Assembly: GCA_003224235.1 (NCBI GenBank)
Contig: QHYU01000145.1
Coordinates: 1 to 35,173 of the forward strand
Source: Acidobacteriota bacterium
GTDB lineage: Bacteria; Acidobacteriota; Terriglobia; Acidiferrales; UBA7541
DNA length: 35,173 bases
Direction: 5' to 3'
In this document: piece by piece, positions 17,108 to 25,197 of the stretch
Numbering within the stretch: the stretch's first letter is position 1
Layout: each line of letters starts with the position of its first letter
Program-made: the position numbers and the translations under genes
Notes under the pieces: generated by a model
What the model was told of the DNA's origin: nothing
Seen by the model: the letters and a program-made list of their open reading frames with translations, nothing else
Databases searched by the model: none

Positions 17108-17420
17108 ATGGATTCGGCAAAGCGTGCCACATTAAACGTCGTCATACTCGCAGTCGTGGTTTACTGTACCGTGATGTACTTGGACCGTGCGGATGCCGAG
17201 CGCAAGCGATCAGAACAAGCATTGCGCGAAAACGAAGCACGGCTTCGCCGCCCGCTTGATTTCAACATTATGGTGATCATTTTGGCGGATAAGAGCGGCT
17301 GAACCTCTGCCGCCGACAACGCTTTTCTCAAGGTGGTGGATTACACCTAATTTCATCCCTACGGGCCCCTGTGAAACCGGCCCACCTGCGGGCGTCTTCT
17401 TCCCAGAGGAGCAGAACATA
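17108..17420 (+). pseudogene. Decayed membrane-anchored PAS sensor fragment
   Basis: From the ATG at 17108 the frame encodes a transmembrane helix (VVILAVVVYCTVMYL), then the linker ERKRSEQALRENEARLRR that normally joins sensor segments, then the start of a PAS domain (LDFNIMVIILADKSG) before a TGA at 17300. The same frame continues after the stop with DNAFLKVVDYT, the next PAS block, then further stops at 17348 and 17372, after which similarity ends. This is the signature of a broken PAS histidine kinase or cyclase. It lies directly upstream, in the same frame, of the intact receiver-PAS-GGDEF gene. A 64-residue membrane peptide could still be made, but I see no good ribosome site. Confidence 0.6.
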
Positions 17421-17422
17421 GC

Positions 17423-18751
17423 ATGATGAGGGAACCTGAATTAAAGCCAAAAATGCCCCAGAAACGGCCGCTGGATATCTTGTTTGTGGAAGACAACACT
17501 GCCGATGTGGACCTCAGCCTGCGGGAGTTTAAGAAGGCAGAGCTAGAGGTCCATGCCGATGTCGTGCAGACCGCCCAAGAGTTTGTCGAGAGGCTGTCCG
17601 CGAAAGCCTACGATGTCGTCTTAGCCGACTACCGGTTGCCCGGCTGGACCGGGATGGACGCCCTGGAGCTCCTGCGACAGCAGGGGAAAGAGATCCCGTT
17701 CATTCTGGTGACCGGAGCACTGGGGGAAGAAATGGCAGTGGAGTGTGTCAAGAGGGGCGTCGCGGACTATATTCTCAAGGACCGCTTGGTCCGTTTGCCC
17801 GTGGCCATTTGCCGTGTCTTGGAAGAAAAATACCTGCGAGATGCGCGCCTGTGGGCCGAGACCGTGCTGCAGGAAAGCAAGGCGAGGTTTCGCACGCTGA
17901 CAGAAACGATTGCCTCCGCGATCTTTATTCACCAGGGGACTGAATGTCGTTATGTGAATCGCGCGGCCGAGGCGATCACGGGGTACAGCCGAGAAGAACT
18001 CCTGGCTATGAGTTCCTGGGACCTTGTCCATCCCGATTCTCGAAAACTTGTCATGGAACAAGGGCTTGCCCGCCTACGGGGAGAACAGACCCCTGGGCGA
18101 TTTGAAATCAAGATCCTCACAAAGCAGGGTGAGGCGCGCTGGCTTGACGTCACGGTGGCAATGATTGAGTACAATGGCCGTCCGGCCGGGCTGACTACAG
18201 CCTTCGACATCACTGAGCGCAAACGGGCGGAAGACGAGGTTCGGCATCTGGTGGCCAGTGATCCGCTGACGGGTCTCGCCAATTACCGCCGGCTTCTCGA
18301 AGTGTTCGACGCGGAGGCGAAGCGGTCCAAGCGCACCGGACGACCGTTCGCTCTCCTGCTGCTGGACCTGGACGGACTGAAGAAGATCAACGACGCTCAG
18401 GGCCATCTCGCAGGCAGCCGGGCCCTGTGCCGGCTGGCGAACGTCCTCCGCCTCCATTGCCGTGCTATCGATATCGCCGCACGTCATGGGGGTGATGAGT
18501 TTGCCTTGATCCTCCCGGAAACAGCGACGGAGGCGGCCCAACAAGTAGCGCGCCGGATCTCCGAGCGGCTGGCCAACGACGGCGAGCAGCCTCCACTTTC
18601 CGTAAGCATAGGCGCGGCAAGTTACCCGCAGGATGGCGAAACCATCGATCAGCTGTTGGGCGCAGCGGACCGCGCCCTGTACAAAGTCAAGGCCAGCATT
18701 GGCGAAACCGGCTCCTTGCCGTCCCTTGCGCGAGGCGCTCCATCCATCTGA
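17423..18751 (+). CDS. Response regulator diguanylate cyclase (REC-PAS-GGDEF)
   Basis: A 442-residue soluble signalling protein that makes cyclic di-GMP from two GTP. The receiver domain (about 15-140) has the acidic pocket E23/D24, phospho-acceptor Asp69 in VVLADYRLPG, and Lys in YILKDRL. A PAS domain (about 155-275) has FIHQGTECRYVNRAAEAITGYSREEL and ends in the linker FDITERKRAEDEV. The GGDEF domain (about 280-430) starts DPLTGLANYRRL and carries an intact GGDEF (356-360). An RxxD inhibitory site (R347-A-I-D350) lies five residues before it, so product feedback inhibition is expected. There is no EAL domain. GAGGAG lies about ten bases before the first ATG; the second ATG directly after is an alternative. 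No partner kinase is adjacent except the broken sensor upstream. Confidence 0.94.
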   Translation: MMREPELKPKMPQKRPLDILFVEDNTADVDLSLREFKKAELEVHADVVQTAQEFVERLSAKAYDVVLADYRLPGWTGMDALELLRQQGKEIPFILVTGALGEEMAVECVKRGVADYILKDRLVRLPVAICRVLEEKYLRDARLWAETVLQESKARFRTLTETIASAIFIHQGTECRYVNRAAEAITGYSREELLAMSSWDLVHPDSRKLVMEQGLARLRGEQTPGRFEIKILTKQGEARWLDVTVAMIEYNGRPAGLTTAFDITERKRAEDEVRHLVASDPLTGLANYRRLLEVFDAEAKRSKRTGRPFALLLLDLDGLKKINDAQGHLAGSRALCRLANVLRLHCRAIDIAARHGGDEFALILPETATEAAQQVARRISERLANDGEQPPLSVSIGAASYPQDGETIDQLLGAADRALYKVKASIGETGSLPSLARGAPSI

Positions 18752-18910
18752 TTAGGAGTTCGCAACCGCCGCTTTCGCGACAGAATTAAAGCGAAGGTCA
18801 CAGCAGAGCCAAAGCCCGCGATTTCGACCCACGTGGAGATTGCTGGCACTTCTCCTGCCAACTCACAGGCAAGCCGTACCCAGAGATATTGAGCAACAAT
18901 TCCAACCAGC

Positions 18911-21900
18911 CTAGATTCTCGGTTTATCGTTTCCTGCTTCCTCGACCTTCGTCCTGACTGTAAAGCCTTTAATCACCACGTAGAGTACCGGGATGAACAG
19001 AAGATTCAGTGACGTTGCCGCGATCATCCCGCCGAACACGGTGGTGCCGACGGAATGGCGGCCGGCCTGCCCCGCTCCCCGCGCCATCACCAGAGGCAGG
19101 ACGCCCAGGATGAACGCGAGAGAAGTCATGAGGATGGGACGCAAACGGATTCCCGCTGCCTCGATGGCTGCTTCGGTGATCGATAGGCCCCGTTCGCGCA
19201 ACTGCTCCGCAAATTCCACGATCAAGATCGCGTTCTTACTGGACAATCCGATCAACATTACCAGGCCAATCTGACAATACACGTCGTTTTGCAGCCCTCG
19301 CAGCCACTGCGCGCTGACCGCCCCCAATAACGCCAGCGGGACGGCCAACAGCACGATGAAGGGGAGGGAAAAGCTCTCATATTGCGCGGCAAGCGTGAGG
19401 TAAACGAACAAGAGGCCGAGCGCGAAGAGCATGGCGGCCTTGCCTCCGGACTCGATTTCCTCGAGCGATAAGCCGGTCCAGCTATAGTTGAATCCCCGCG
19501 AAAGGATCTGTCTCCCGAGCTCCTCCATGGCGGTGATTCCCTCGCCGGAGCTGTGACCTGGAGCGGCCGAGCCATCGATCTCCGCCGAGCGGAACAGGTT
19601 GTAGTGGCTGATCACCTGGGGGCTTGTGGTCTGCGCAATTTGCACCAAACTGTCGAGCGGGATCATCGCTCCCTGATCGGACCGCACGTAATACTCGCGG
19701 ATATCCTTTGGTTGCGAGCGGAACCGTTCGCCGGCCTGTACGTAGACGCGATAGGAGCGATTGTTGAAGTCGAAGTCATTCACATACGCTGACCCCATGT
19801 AAACTTGAAGCGCGTCCGTGATTTGAGAAAGCGGCACGGCGAGGCTTTTTGCCTTTTCGCGGTCCATGGTTACCAAGAACTGCGGGTCGTTGGCGCTGAA
19901 ACTGGTGAACAGCCCATTCAAATCGCTCCGGGAATTTCCCTGTTTCACCATCTGGCGAGTGACCTCGGCAAGCCCCTCCAGGGAATGCCCGCCTTGGTCC
20001 AGCAATTCAAACTGGAAACCTCCGAACTCCCCCAGCCCCTGGACTGACGGAGGCGCAAAAGGAACCACCACAGCCCCAAGAATTCCTGCGAGCGAGCCGC
20101 GCAGCCGTTGGATGACGCTGGCCTCGGAATGCTCGCTCCCTTTGCGCTCCGAATAAGGTTGCAAGGCCGCGAAGATCATGGCGCGATTCGGCGCGCTTCC
20201 GACGAAACTGAATCCGCTGACCGCGAAGACGTGTCTCACCTCGGGCACTTTAGCCAGAATGGCCTCCACCTGCTCGCAGATTCGCGTCGTGTATTCGAGC
20301 GAAGCTCCCTCAGGCGCCTGCGCCGCGATCATGAACCACCCTTGATCCTCCTCGGGGACGAAAGCTCGCGGCACCCGCTGATAAACCCAGTAGGTAAGCC
20401 CTAAGCCAAACAGAAACACCAGGACGGTAATAAATTTGAACCGCAAGAGTTGGCGCAAAAAATTTCGGTATCCGATATTCAAGGTGAGGATGGCGCGATT
20501 CATGAAAGAGAGGAAACCGCCTCCCGCGACCTGCCTCCGCCCCAGCAGAATCGCAGAAAGCGCCGGGGTCAGAGTCAGTGCGTTGAAGGCGGAAATGGAG
20601 ACCGAGAAAGCGATGGTGAGCGCAAATTGCCGGAACAGGATTCCGGTCGTGCCGGGAAACAGCGCCACCGGCACAAACACCGACACCAGCACCAGCGAGG
20701 TCGCAATGACCGCCCCGGCCACCTCTCCCATCGCCACCGAAGTCGCGCCACGCGCCTCCGTGAGCCCTTCCGAAATGTGGCGCTGCACATTTTCGATGAC
20801 CACGATGGCATCATCCACCACCAGGCCCGTGGCCAGGGTAATGCCGAAAAGGGTGAGCGTGTTGATCGAAAAGTTGAACAGCCGGACGAAGAGAAAGGTG
20901 CCCACCAGCGAAACAGGAATCGTTATGGCCGGAATCAAAGTGGTGCGCCAGTCCTGCAAGAAAACGAAGATGACCAGGATGACCAGCAGGATCGCCTCGA
21001 GCAGCGTGAGCAAGACGTCCTGGATGGATTCACCCACCACGGTGGTGGTGTCAAAAGCGACCTCGTACTTCAGACCGCCGGGAAATTGCTTCGAGAGGCG
21101 CGCCAGTTCAGCCAGAGCGGCGGCGTCGACTTCGAGAGCGTTGGCATGCGAGAGCTGGGTGATGCCGATGCCGACAGCGTCGTGCCCATTGAACTGCAAG
21201 TTGGAGCTGTAATCCTCGGCCCCAAGCTGAGCGACGCCTACGTCTCTCAGTCGGACCAGGCTTCCATCCGACGCCCTCCTGAGCACGATACGCTCAAACT
21301 CGGCAGGATCAGTCAGGCGGCCCACGGCGCGAACGCTGATTTGATAGGCCTGATTTTGGGGCGCCGGAGGTTGTCCTACCTGGCCGGCCGCGATCTCGAC
21401 GTTTTGTTCGCGAAGCGCTTGGAGGATATCGCTGGCGGTGAGGCCGCGGCCCGCCATCTTCACGGGGTCGAGCCAGATTCGCGCGGCGTACTTGCGTTCG
21501 CCGAAGATGAAGACATCCGCAACGCCTTTGATCCGTTTGAGGGCATCCCGCACGTAGACGTCAAGGTAGTTGCTGATGAACAGGCTGTCGTACTTATTGT
21601 TCTCGGAGTAGAAGGCCGCGCCGAAGACAAAATTCGTGGAGCTCTTGACGGTGATGACTCCCGTTCTCTTCACCTCATCGGGAAGACGCCCCAGAGCGGC
21701 GTTGACGCGGTTCTGAATGTCAACGGCAGCAAGATCCACATCCCGGTTCAGCTCGAAAGTAGCGGTGATGGTGCTCGTCCCATCATTCCCGCTGGTTGAG
21801 GTGACGTATTTCATCCCCTCGACGCCATTGATCTGTTCCTCGAGAGGCGTGGTCACCGCGGATTCCACCACCTGCGCGTTGGCTCCGGTGTAGATACTCG

Positions 21901-22039
21901 TGACCGTAACCTGCGGGGGCGCAAGATTGGGGAAGAGCGCGATGGGAAGCGTAGGAATAGAAATGGCGCCGCCCAGGATAATCAGCAGCGCGCAGACAGT
22001 CGCAAAGATGGGCCGTCTTATGAAGAACTCAACAAACAT
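18911..22039 (-). CDS. RND efflux pump, inner-membrane transporter (HAE1, AcrB-like)
   Basis: A 1042-residue hydrophobe/amphiphile-efflux pump. It begins MFVEFFIRRPIFATV, the invariant HAE1 start, and has two halves, each with a large periplasmic loop. The proton-relay Asp pair is in GLVVDDAIVVIENV (about residue 405). The Lys of the second half is in SSKNAILIVEFAEQLRERG, and FVPEEDQGWF opens the second periplasmic domain. It exports drugs, bile-salt-like or hydrophobic compounds with proton import, together with an adaptor and a TolC-type channel. The adaptor gene lies 60 bases upstream on the same strand; no channel gene is in the window. Substrates cannot be told from sequence. Confidence 0.97.
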   Translation of the reverse strand: MFVEFFIRRPIFATVCALLIILGGAISIPTLPIALFPNLAPPQVTVTSIYTGANAQVVESAVTTPLEEQINGVEGMKYVTSTSGNDGTSTITATFELNRDVDLAAVDIQNRVNAALGRLPDEVKRTGVITVKSSTNFVFGAAFYSENNKYDSLFISNYLDVYVRDALKRIKGVADVFIFGERKYAARIWLDPVKMAGRGLTASDILQALREQNVEIAAGQVGQPPAPQNQAYQISVRAVGRLTDPAEFERIVLRRASDGSLVRLRDVGVAQLGAEDYSSNLQFNGHDAVGIGITQLSHANALEVDAAALAELARLSKQFPGGLKYEVAFDTTTVVGESIQDVLLTLLEAILLVILVIFVFLQDWRTTLIPAITIPVSLVGTFLFVRLFNFSINTLTLFGITLATGLVVDDAIVVIENVQRHISEGLTEARGATSVAMGEVAGAVIATSLVLVSVFVPVALFPGTTGILFRQFALTIAFSVSISAFNALTLTPALSAILLGRRQVAGGGFLSFMNRAILTLNIGYRNFLRQLLRFKFITVLVFLFGLGLTYWVYQRVPRAFVPEEDQGWFMIAAQAPEGASLEYTTRICEQVEAILAKVPEVRHVFAVSGFSFVGSAPNRAMIFAALQPYSERKGSEHSEASVIQRLRGSLAGILGAVVVPFAPPSVQGLGEFGGFQFELLDQGGHSLEGLAEVTRQMVKQGNSRSDLNGLFTSFSANDPQFLVTMDREKAKSLAVPLSQITDALQVYMGSAYVNDFDFNNRSYRVYVQAGERFRSQPKDIREYYVRSDQGAMIPLDSLVQIAQTTSPQVISHYNLFRSAEIDGSAAPGHSSGEGITAMEELGRQILSRGFNYSWTGLSLEEIESGGKAAMLFALGLLFVYLTLAAQYESFSLPFIVLLAVPLALLGAVSAQWLRGLQNDVYCQIGLVMLIGLSSKNAILIVEFAEQLRERGLSITEAAIEAAGIRLRPILMTSLAFILGVLPLVMARGAGQAGRHSVGTTVFGGMIAATSLNLLFIPVLYVVIKGFTVRTKVEEAGNDKPRI

Positions 22040-22099
22040 GCCGCCCTGGGCTTTATCGGGGAACCCCGGGAAAGGTGTCGGCGCGGGAGCGGCCGGGAA

Positions 22100-23197
22100 T
22101 CACTTGTGGGGTACCACCGGCGCCCCATCCACCAAATTCTGCGCCCCCGAGACAATAATGCGATCCCCGGCCTTAATCCCATCCAGCACAACGTAGTCGT
22201 TGCCGATCATCTGCCCCACGCGTATCTGTCTTTGCCGGGCTACAAGCGATCTGCCCTCGCCTTCTGCCACAAACGCGAAGAATTGTCCGTTAATGCGGGA
22301 GACCGCCAGCACCGGGATCAGCCGGCCCTCGCGGGAACTCCAGGTAATCCTCGCGTGAACAAACTGTGAGGTGCGCAATAGGCCCCTTGGATTGTTCACC
22401 CGCGACTTGATCAGAACCGACTGCGTCTGGTCATCCACCTCTGCCGAGATGAAATCAATGGGGCCTTCGGCAGCTACTTTGCCAGTGTCGTCCAGGATCT
22501 GGACCAATCTCTTCAATCGAAGTTGGCGCGCCCGCTCAACCGGCACCTTGATATAAGCCTCGAGGTCCCCTGGCTGGTCCACCGTGGTCAGCAAAGTGGA
22601 TTGTGTGACGCGGTCTCCAACCCGGACAGGAATATCGCCAACCACGCCGCTGGTCGGAGCCAGAACGCCGTAGTAGTGCAGCTGGACCTGCTGCTCTCGA
22701 ACCTGGGCCTCCAGCGCCTTCACCTGCGCCTCCACGGCCTCCAGAGACGTCTGCGCCTCGTCCAGACTTTGTTTGCTGACCACTCCCTCGGCATACAGTT
22801 TGGCCACGCGCTCCCGTTGCTGCTTTGCATAACGCAGGTTGGCAAGAGCAGCCTCGCGCGCGTATTCCTGGCTGTGAAGAGTGGCCTGCTGCTTCAGCGC
22901 GTCAATCTGCATGAGCGGCGTGCCTGCGGTTACCCGTTCGCCAGAATGGACATAGATTTGGATCACCTGTCCACCGACCTCGGGATTAATGACGGCCGAG
23001 TGCCGCGACTTCAGCGTCGCCACATACTCCGACGTGTCGTCGATCGTCGTCGAACGGGCGATCTCGATCTTGACCGGCGTCGCCGGTGCCTGATTTGCCG
23101 GCGAGCGATCGCTCGAAGCTTTGTCGGTGCCGCAGCCCCCCGCGAACGCCATCAGGGCTACTGCAGTCACAACTGTTGGTCTGCCTATGCTCAACAT
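22100..23197 (-). CDS. RND efflux periplasmic adaptor lipoprotein (MFP)
   Basis: A 365-residue membrane fusion protein linking the RND pump to an outer-membrane channel. The signal peptide ends in the lipobox AGGC (Cys22), so it is probably lipid-anchored. The half-motifs of the lipoyl domain are VINPEVGGQVIQIYVHSGERVTAGTPLMQID (about 69-99) and LHYYGVLAPTSGVVGDIPVRVGD (about 173-195). They flank an alpha-helical hairpin rich in Gln, Glu and Ala (about 100-170). Beta-barrel and membrane-proximal segments follow, ending GDRIIVSGAQNLVDGAPV. It is first in the two-gene operon with the HAE1 pump. A TTGACA sequence lies about 65 bases upstream, but no convincing -10 follows it. Confidence 0.95.
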   Translation of the reverse strand: MLSIGRPTVVTAVALMAFAGGCGTDKASSDRSPANQAPATPVKIEIARSTTIDDTSEYVATLKSRHSAVINPEVGGQVIQIYVHSGERVTAGTPLMQIDALKQQATLHSQEYAREAALANLRYAKQQRERVAKLYAEGVVSKQSLDEAQTSLEAVEAQVKALEAQVREQQVQLHYYGVLAPTSGVVGDIPVRVGDRVTQSTLLTTVDQPGDLEAYIKVPVERARQLRLKRLVQILDDTGKVAAEGPIDFISAEVDDQTQSVLIKSRVNNPRGLLRTSQFVHARITWSSREGRLIPVLAVSRINGQFFAFVAEGEGRSLVARQRQIRVGQMIGNDYVVLDGIKAGDRIIVSGAQNLVDGAPVVPHK

Positions 23198-23462
23198 CGG
23201 GGCCCTGTCGACTGGGAATCAACCCCAAAACGCTCTTCCCGCTCTGCCTATGGTCTGCAGATGTCAAGAGTCTGAGCATCCTATCAAATCTCCGGGGCCA
23301 GTCCAACTGACGAAGCGCAGCACCAACCCACGGCTCCAGCTACTCGCGCGACGCTGCTTCCCTGCTCACTAAGCGTCGACCGCGGCTGTGGGCCGCAGCC
23401 TGAACGCAATCGCTAATTCAACCCGGTCTGGGCAGGGATGCGCGGGCGCCTGCGACGGAAAG

Positions 23463-24179
23463 TCAACGTCCCGCGCCTGCTGAGTCGAGGTGGGGAGCGA
23501 TCCCGCTGAAAGCGCTTTTAGAGCTGGAAATCACCTCGTTTGCGCCCAAACTTTCGAGGATTTCGGTGAACTCATCCAAGAAGCAGCGGACGATTATCAC
23601 AGCTTTCTTGTTTCGGTCGCGCGCCCGTTTTGTAACCAGCAAAGCCGTTTCGATGTTGTTCGCGGTGATCACAACCAGTCTTGCTCGCTCGATGCCCGCG
23701 TCTGCAAGCGTGCTTTCTTGTTTCGCGTTATCCACAATGACCGGCTCTCCGGCGCGAACCAGGTCATCTACCACCGTGGGATCTCTCTCGATCAGAACGT
23801 ATGGCCGGGTATTCTGCCGAAGATGCTCGACGATCCGCGCTCCGAGATGACCGTGACCGACAATAATGGTGTGATCTTTGATCTCTCTGGCGAGCATTCG
23901 ACATCCCTCCTGCGGATTGTAGCGCTGTAAAGCTTGGAGCAAGAATATCGAAATGACGATACCAAACAGGACGCATTGACCCCAGAAGGAATAGAGGTCC
24001 CAGAACGAGTCCCGGCGCTGGCGCAGATAGACCGCGTTCAGAAAGGCCTCCCAAAGCGGCACACGCTCCACTTTGTAGAAAGCGATCGTCCCCAATGCGA
24101 ACCAAAGTCCTATGAGCGCGAAGCCCCAGCGGCTTTGACGCAGAAAAATCGCCAGTCGGATCCAGAAGAAGCGGCCCAT
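23463..24179 (-). CDS. Two-helix membrane protein with RCK/TrkA-N domain, lacking a K+ selectivity filter
   Basis: A 238-residue protein built like a small ligand-gated potassium channel: helix 1 (about 18-36), a loop, helix 2 (about 67-85), and a C-terminal RCK (TrkA-N) Rossmann domain. The nucleotide-binding turn is GHGHLG (108-113), followed by PYVLIERDP, VDNAKQESTLADAGIERARLVVITANN. Where channels carry a pore helix and TVGYG, this protein has AVYLRQRRDSFWDLYSFWGQ, so a K+ filter is absent. It may be a membrane-bound nucleotide sensor, a subunit of another channel, or a degenerate channel. The frame is intact. It is divergent from dps; its start lies 186 bases from the dps start. Confidence 0.8.
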   Translation of the reverse strand: MGRFFWIRLAIFLRQSRWGFALIGLWFALGTIAFYKVERVPLWEAFLNAVYLRQRRDSFWDLYSFWGQCVLFGIVISIFLLQALQRYNPQEGCRMLAREIKDHTIIVGHGHLGARIVEHLRQNTRPYVLIERDPTVVDDLVRAGEPVIVDNAKQESTLADAGIERARLVVITANNIETALLVTKRARDRNKKAVIIVRCFLDEFTEILESLGANEVISSSKSAFSGIAPHLDSAGAGR

Positions 24180-24263
24180 CCGAAACCTGCCCTCGGAATG
24201 CTAGGCCGTGCCGTTAAGCTAGTCAACGCGGCCCGCGCTCGTTGGCAACTGGCGAAGGACGTC

Positions 24264-24292
24264 TTGACAAGAGCGGACAAAGAGACTCTAAT
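24264..24292 (+). promoter_or_regulatory. Strong sigma70-type promoter for dps
   Basis: A perfect TTGACA (24264-24269), a 17-base spacer and TCTAAT (24287-24292, one mismatch from TATAAT). The predicted transcript starts near 24299, giving a leader of about 67 bases before the dps ATG. Confidence 0.6.
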
Positions 24293-24365
24293 CGCTGCTC
24301 CGCCTCGTTTCTGCGGCGATCACACAGAAAAACGAGTTGAGAAGCAGACCACGCAGGAGGTAAAG

Positions 24366-25007
24366 ATGGCTTCCAAAACGGATAAGCGCAACAGCACGTA
24401 CAGCCAACTTGAAACCGGCGCGGAGCGGTCAAAACCGCTCGTGCACCAGAATGCCCGGGAAATTCAGGCGTATGGGAGGATCGCAAAGTTGCCGATTGCG
24501 TTGGATGAGAAGGTATGTGCGGCCAGCGCGGAGAATTTGAACCAGATCCTCGCGGACACGATTACGCTTCGCGATCTTTACAAGAAGCACCATTGGCAGG
24601 TCGCCGGGCATACCTTCTACCAGCTTCATCTGCTCTTTGATAAACACCACAACGAACAGGACGAACTGGTGGACGCGATTGCCGAGCGCATTCAAACCCT
24701 GGGCGCCATTAGCCTTGCGATGGCTGCGGACATCGCTGAAACAACCATCATCCCGCGCCCGCCGCGCGGCCGCGAAGAAGTGCCTGTTCAAATTTCACGC
24801 CTCCTCCAGGCGCACGAAATTGTTCTGAAAGAGACTCGCACCATGGCCCGGCAAGCCGCTGAGGCCGGAGACGATGGGACGAACGACCTGCTGGTGAGCG
24901 ACGTGATCCGCACGAACGAATTGCAGGTGTGGTTCCTCGCAGAGCATCTGGTGGACGTACCAGTGGTGCGTGCGGATGAAGCAAGGGCGGCTTCAGCGGG
25001 CCGCTGA
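24366..25007 (+). CDS. dps: Dps-family DNA-protection ferritin
   Basis: A 213-residue mini-ferritin that oxidises Fe2+ with peroxide and stores it in a 12-mer, protecting DNA in stress or stationary phase. All ferroxidase ligands can be placed by alignment to E. coli Dps: His76 (KKHHWQV), His88 (YQLHLLF), Asp92, Asp103 and Glu107 (DAIAERIQTLG). The N-terminal 45 residues are basic and flexible and may contact DNA or other subunits. Although the frame is open from 23934, the ATG at 24366 is chosen: AGGAGG lies six bases upstream and homology begins after it. A good promoter lies upstream. The phosphoketolase gene follows on the same strand after 190 bases. Confidence 0.95.
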   Translation: MASKTDKRNSTYSQLETGAERSKPLVHQNAREIQAYGRIAKLPIALDEKVCAASAENLNQILADTITLRDLYKKHHWQVAGHTFYQLHLLFDKHHNEQDELVDAIAERIQTLGAISLAMAADIAETTIIPRPPRGREEVPVQISRLLQAHEIVLKETRTMARQAAEAGDDGTNDLLVSDVIRTNELQVWFLAEHLVDVPVVRADEARAASAGR

Positions 25008-25197
25008 AACGCCGGTCATCGGAATGGCGTTTGCTCGCTGGCGTGTGGATCGTCCTGATAATTCTTGCCGCTGTTCCGGTGACCGCCCATTCTCTCTTGA
25101 TTCTCGTCCGCTTATGTTCCTCCGATAAGGGCTGGCATAGGCTTGCAGGTCAGCTCGGGACAGCGCCGAGTCAACTCGTGACAAAAAGGAGATTGTG

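Noticed and set aside
20450-21799. 449-codon plus-strand open frame inside the RND pump gene
   Set aside because: It is antisense to a highly conserved HAE1 pump and reads as polar, unstructured sequence; a composition shadow.
23265-23275. TTGACA on the minus strand upstream of the efflux adaptor gene
   Set aside because: No acceptable -10 hexamer occurs 15-19 bases downstream of it.
23934-24365. N-terminal extension of the Dps frame
   Set aside because: It overlaps the divergent RCK gene and contains the dps promoter; the Shine-Dalgarno and homology support the ATG at 24366.
25133-25146. Sigma54-like TGGCAT...TTGCA element upstream of phosphoketolase
   Set aside because: The distance between the GG and GC cores is nine bases instead of ten; sigma54 promoters rarely tolerate this.
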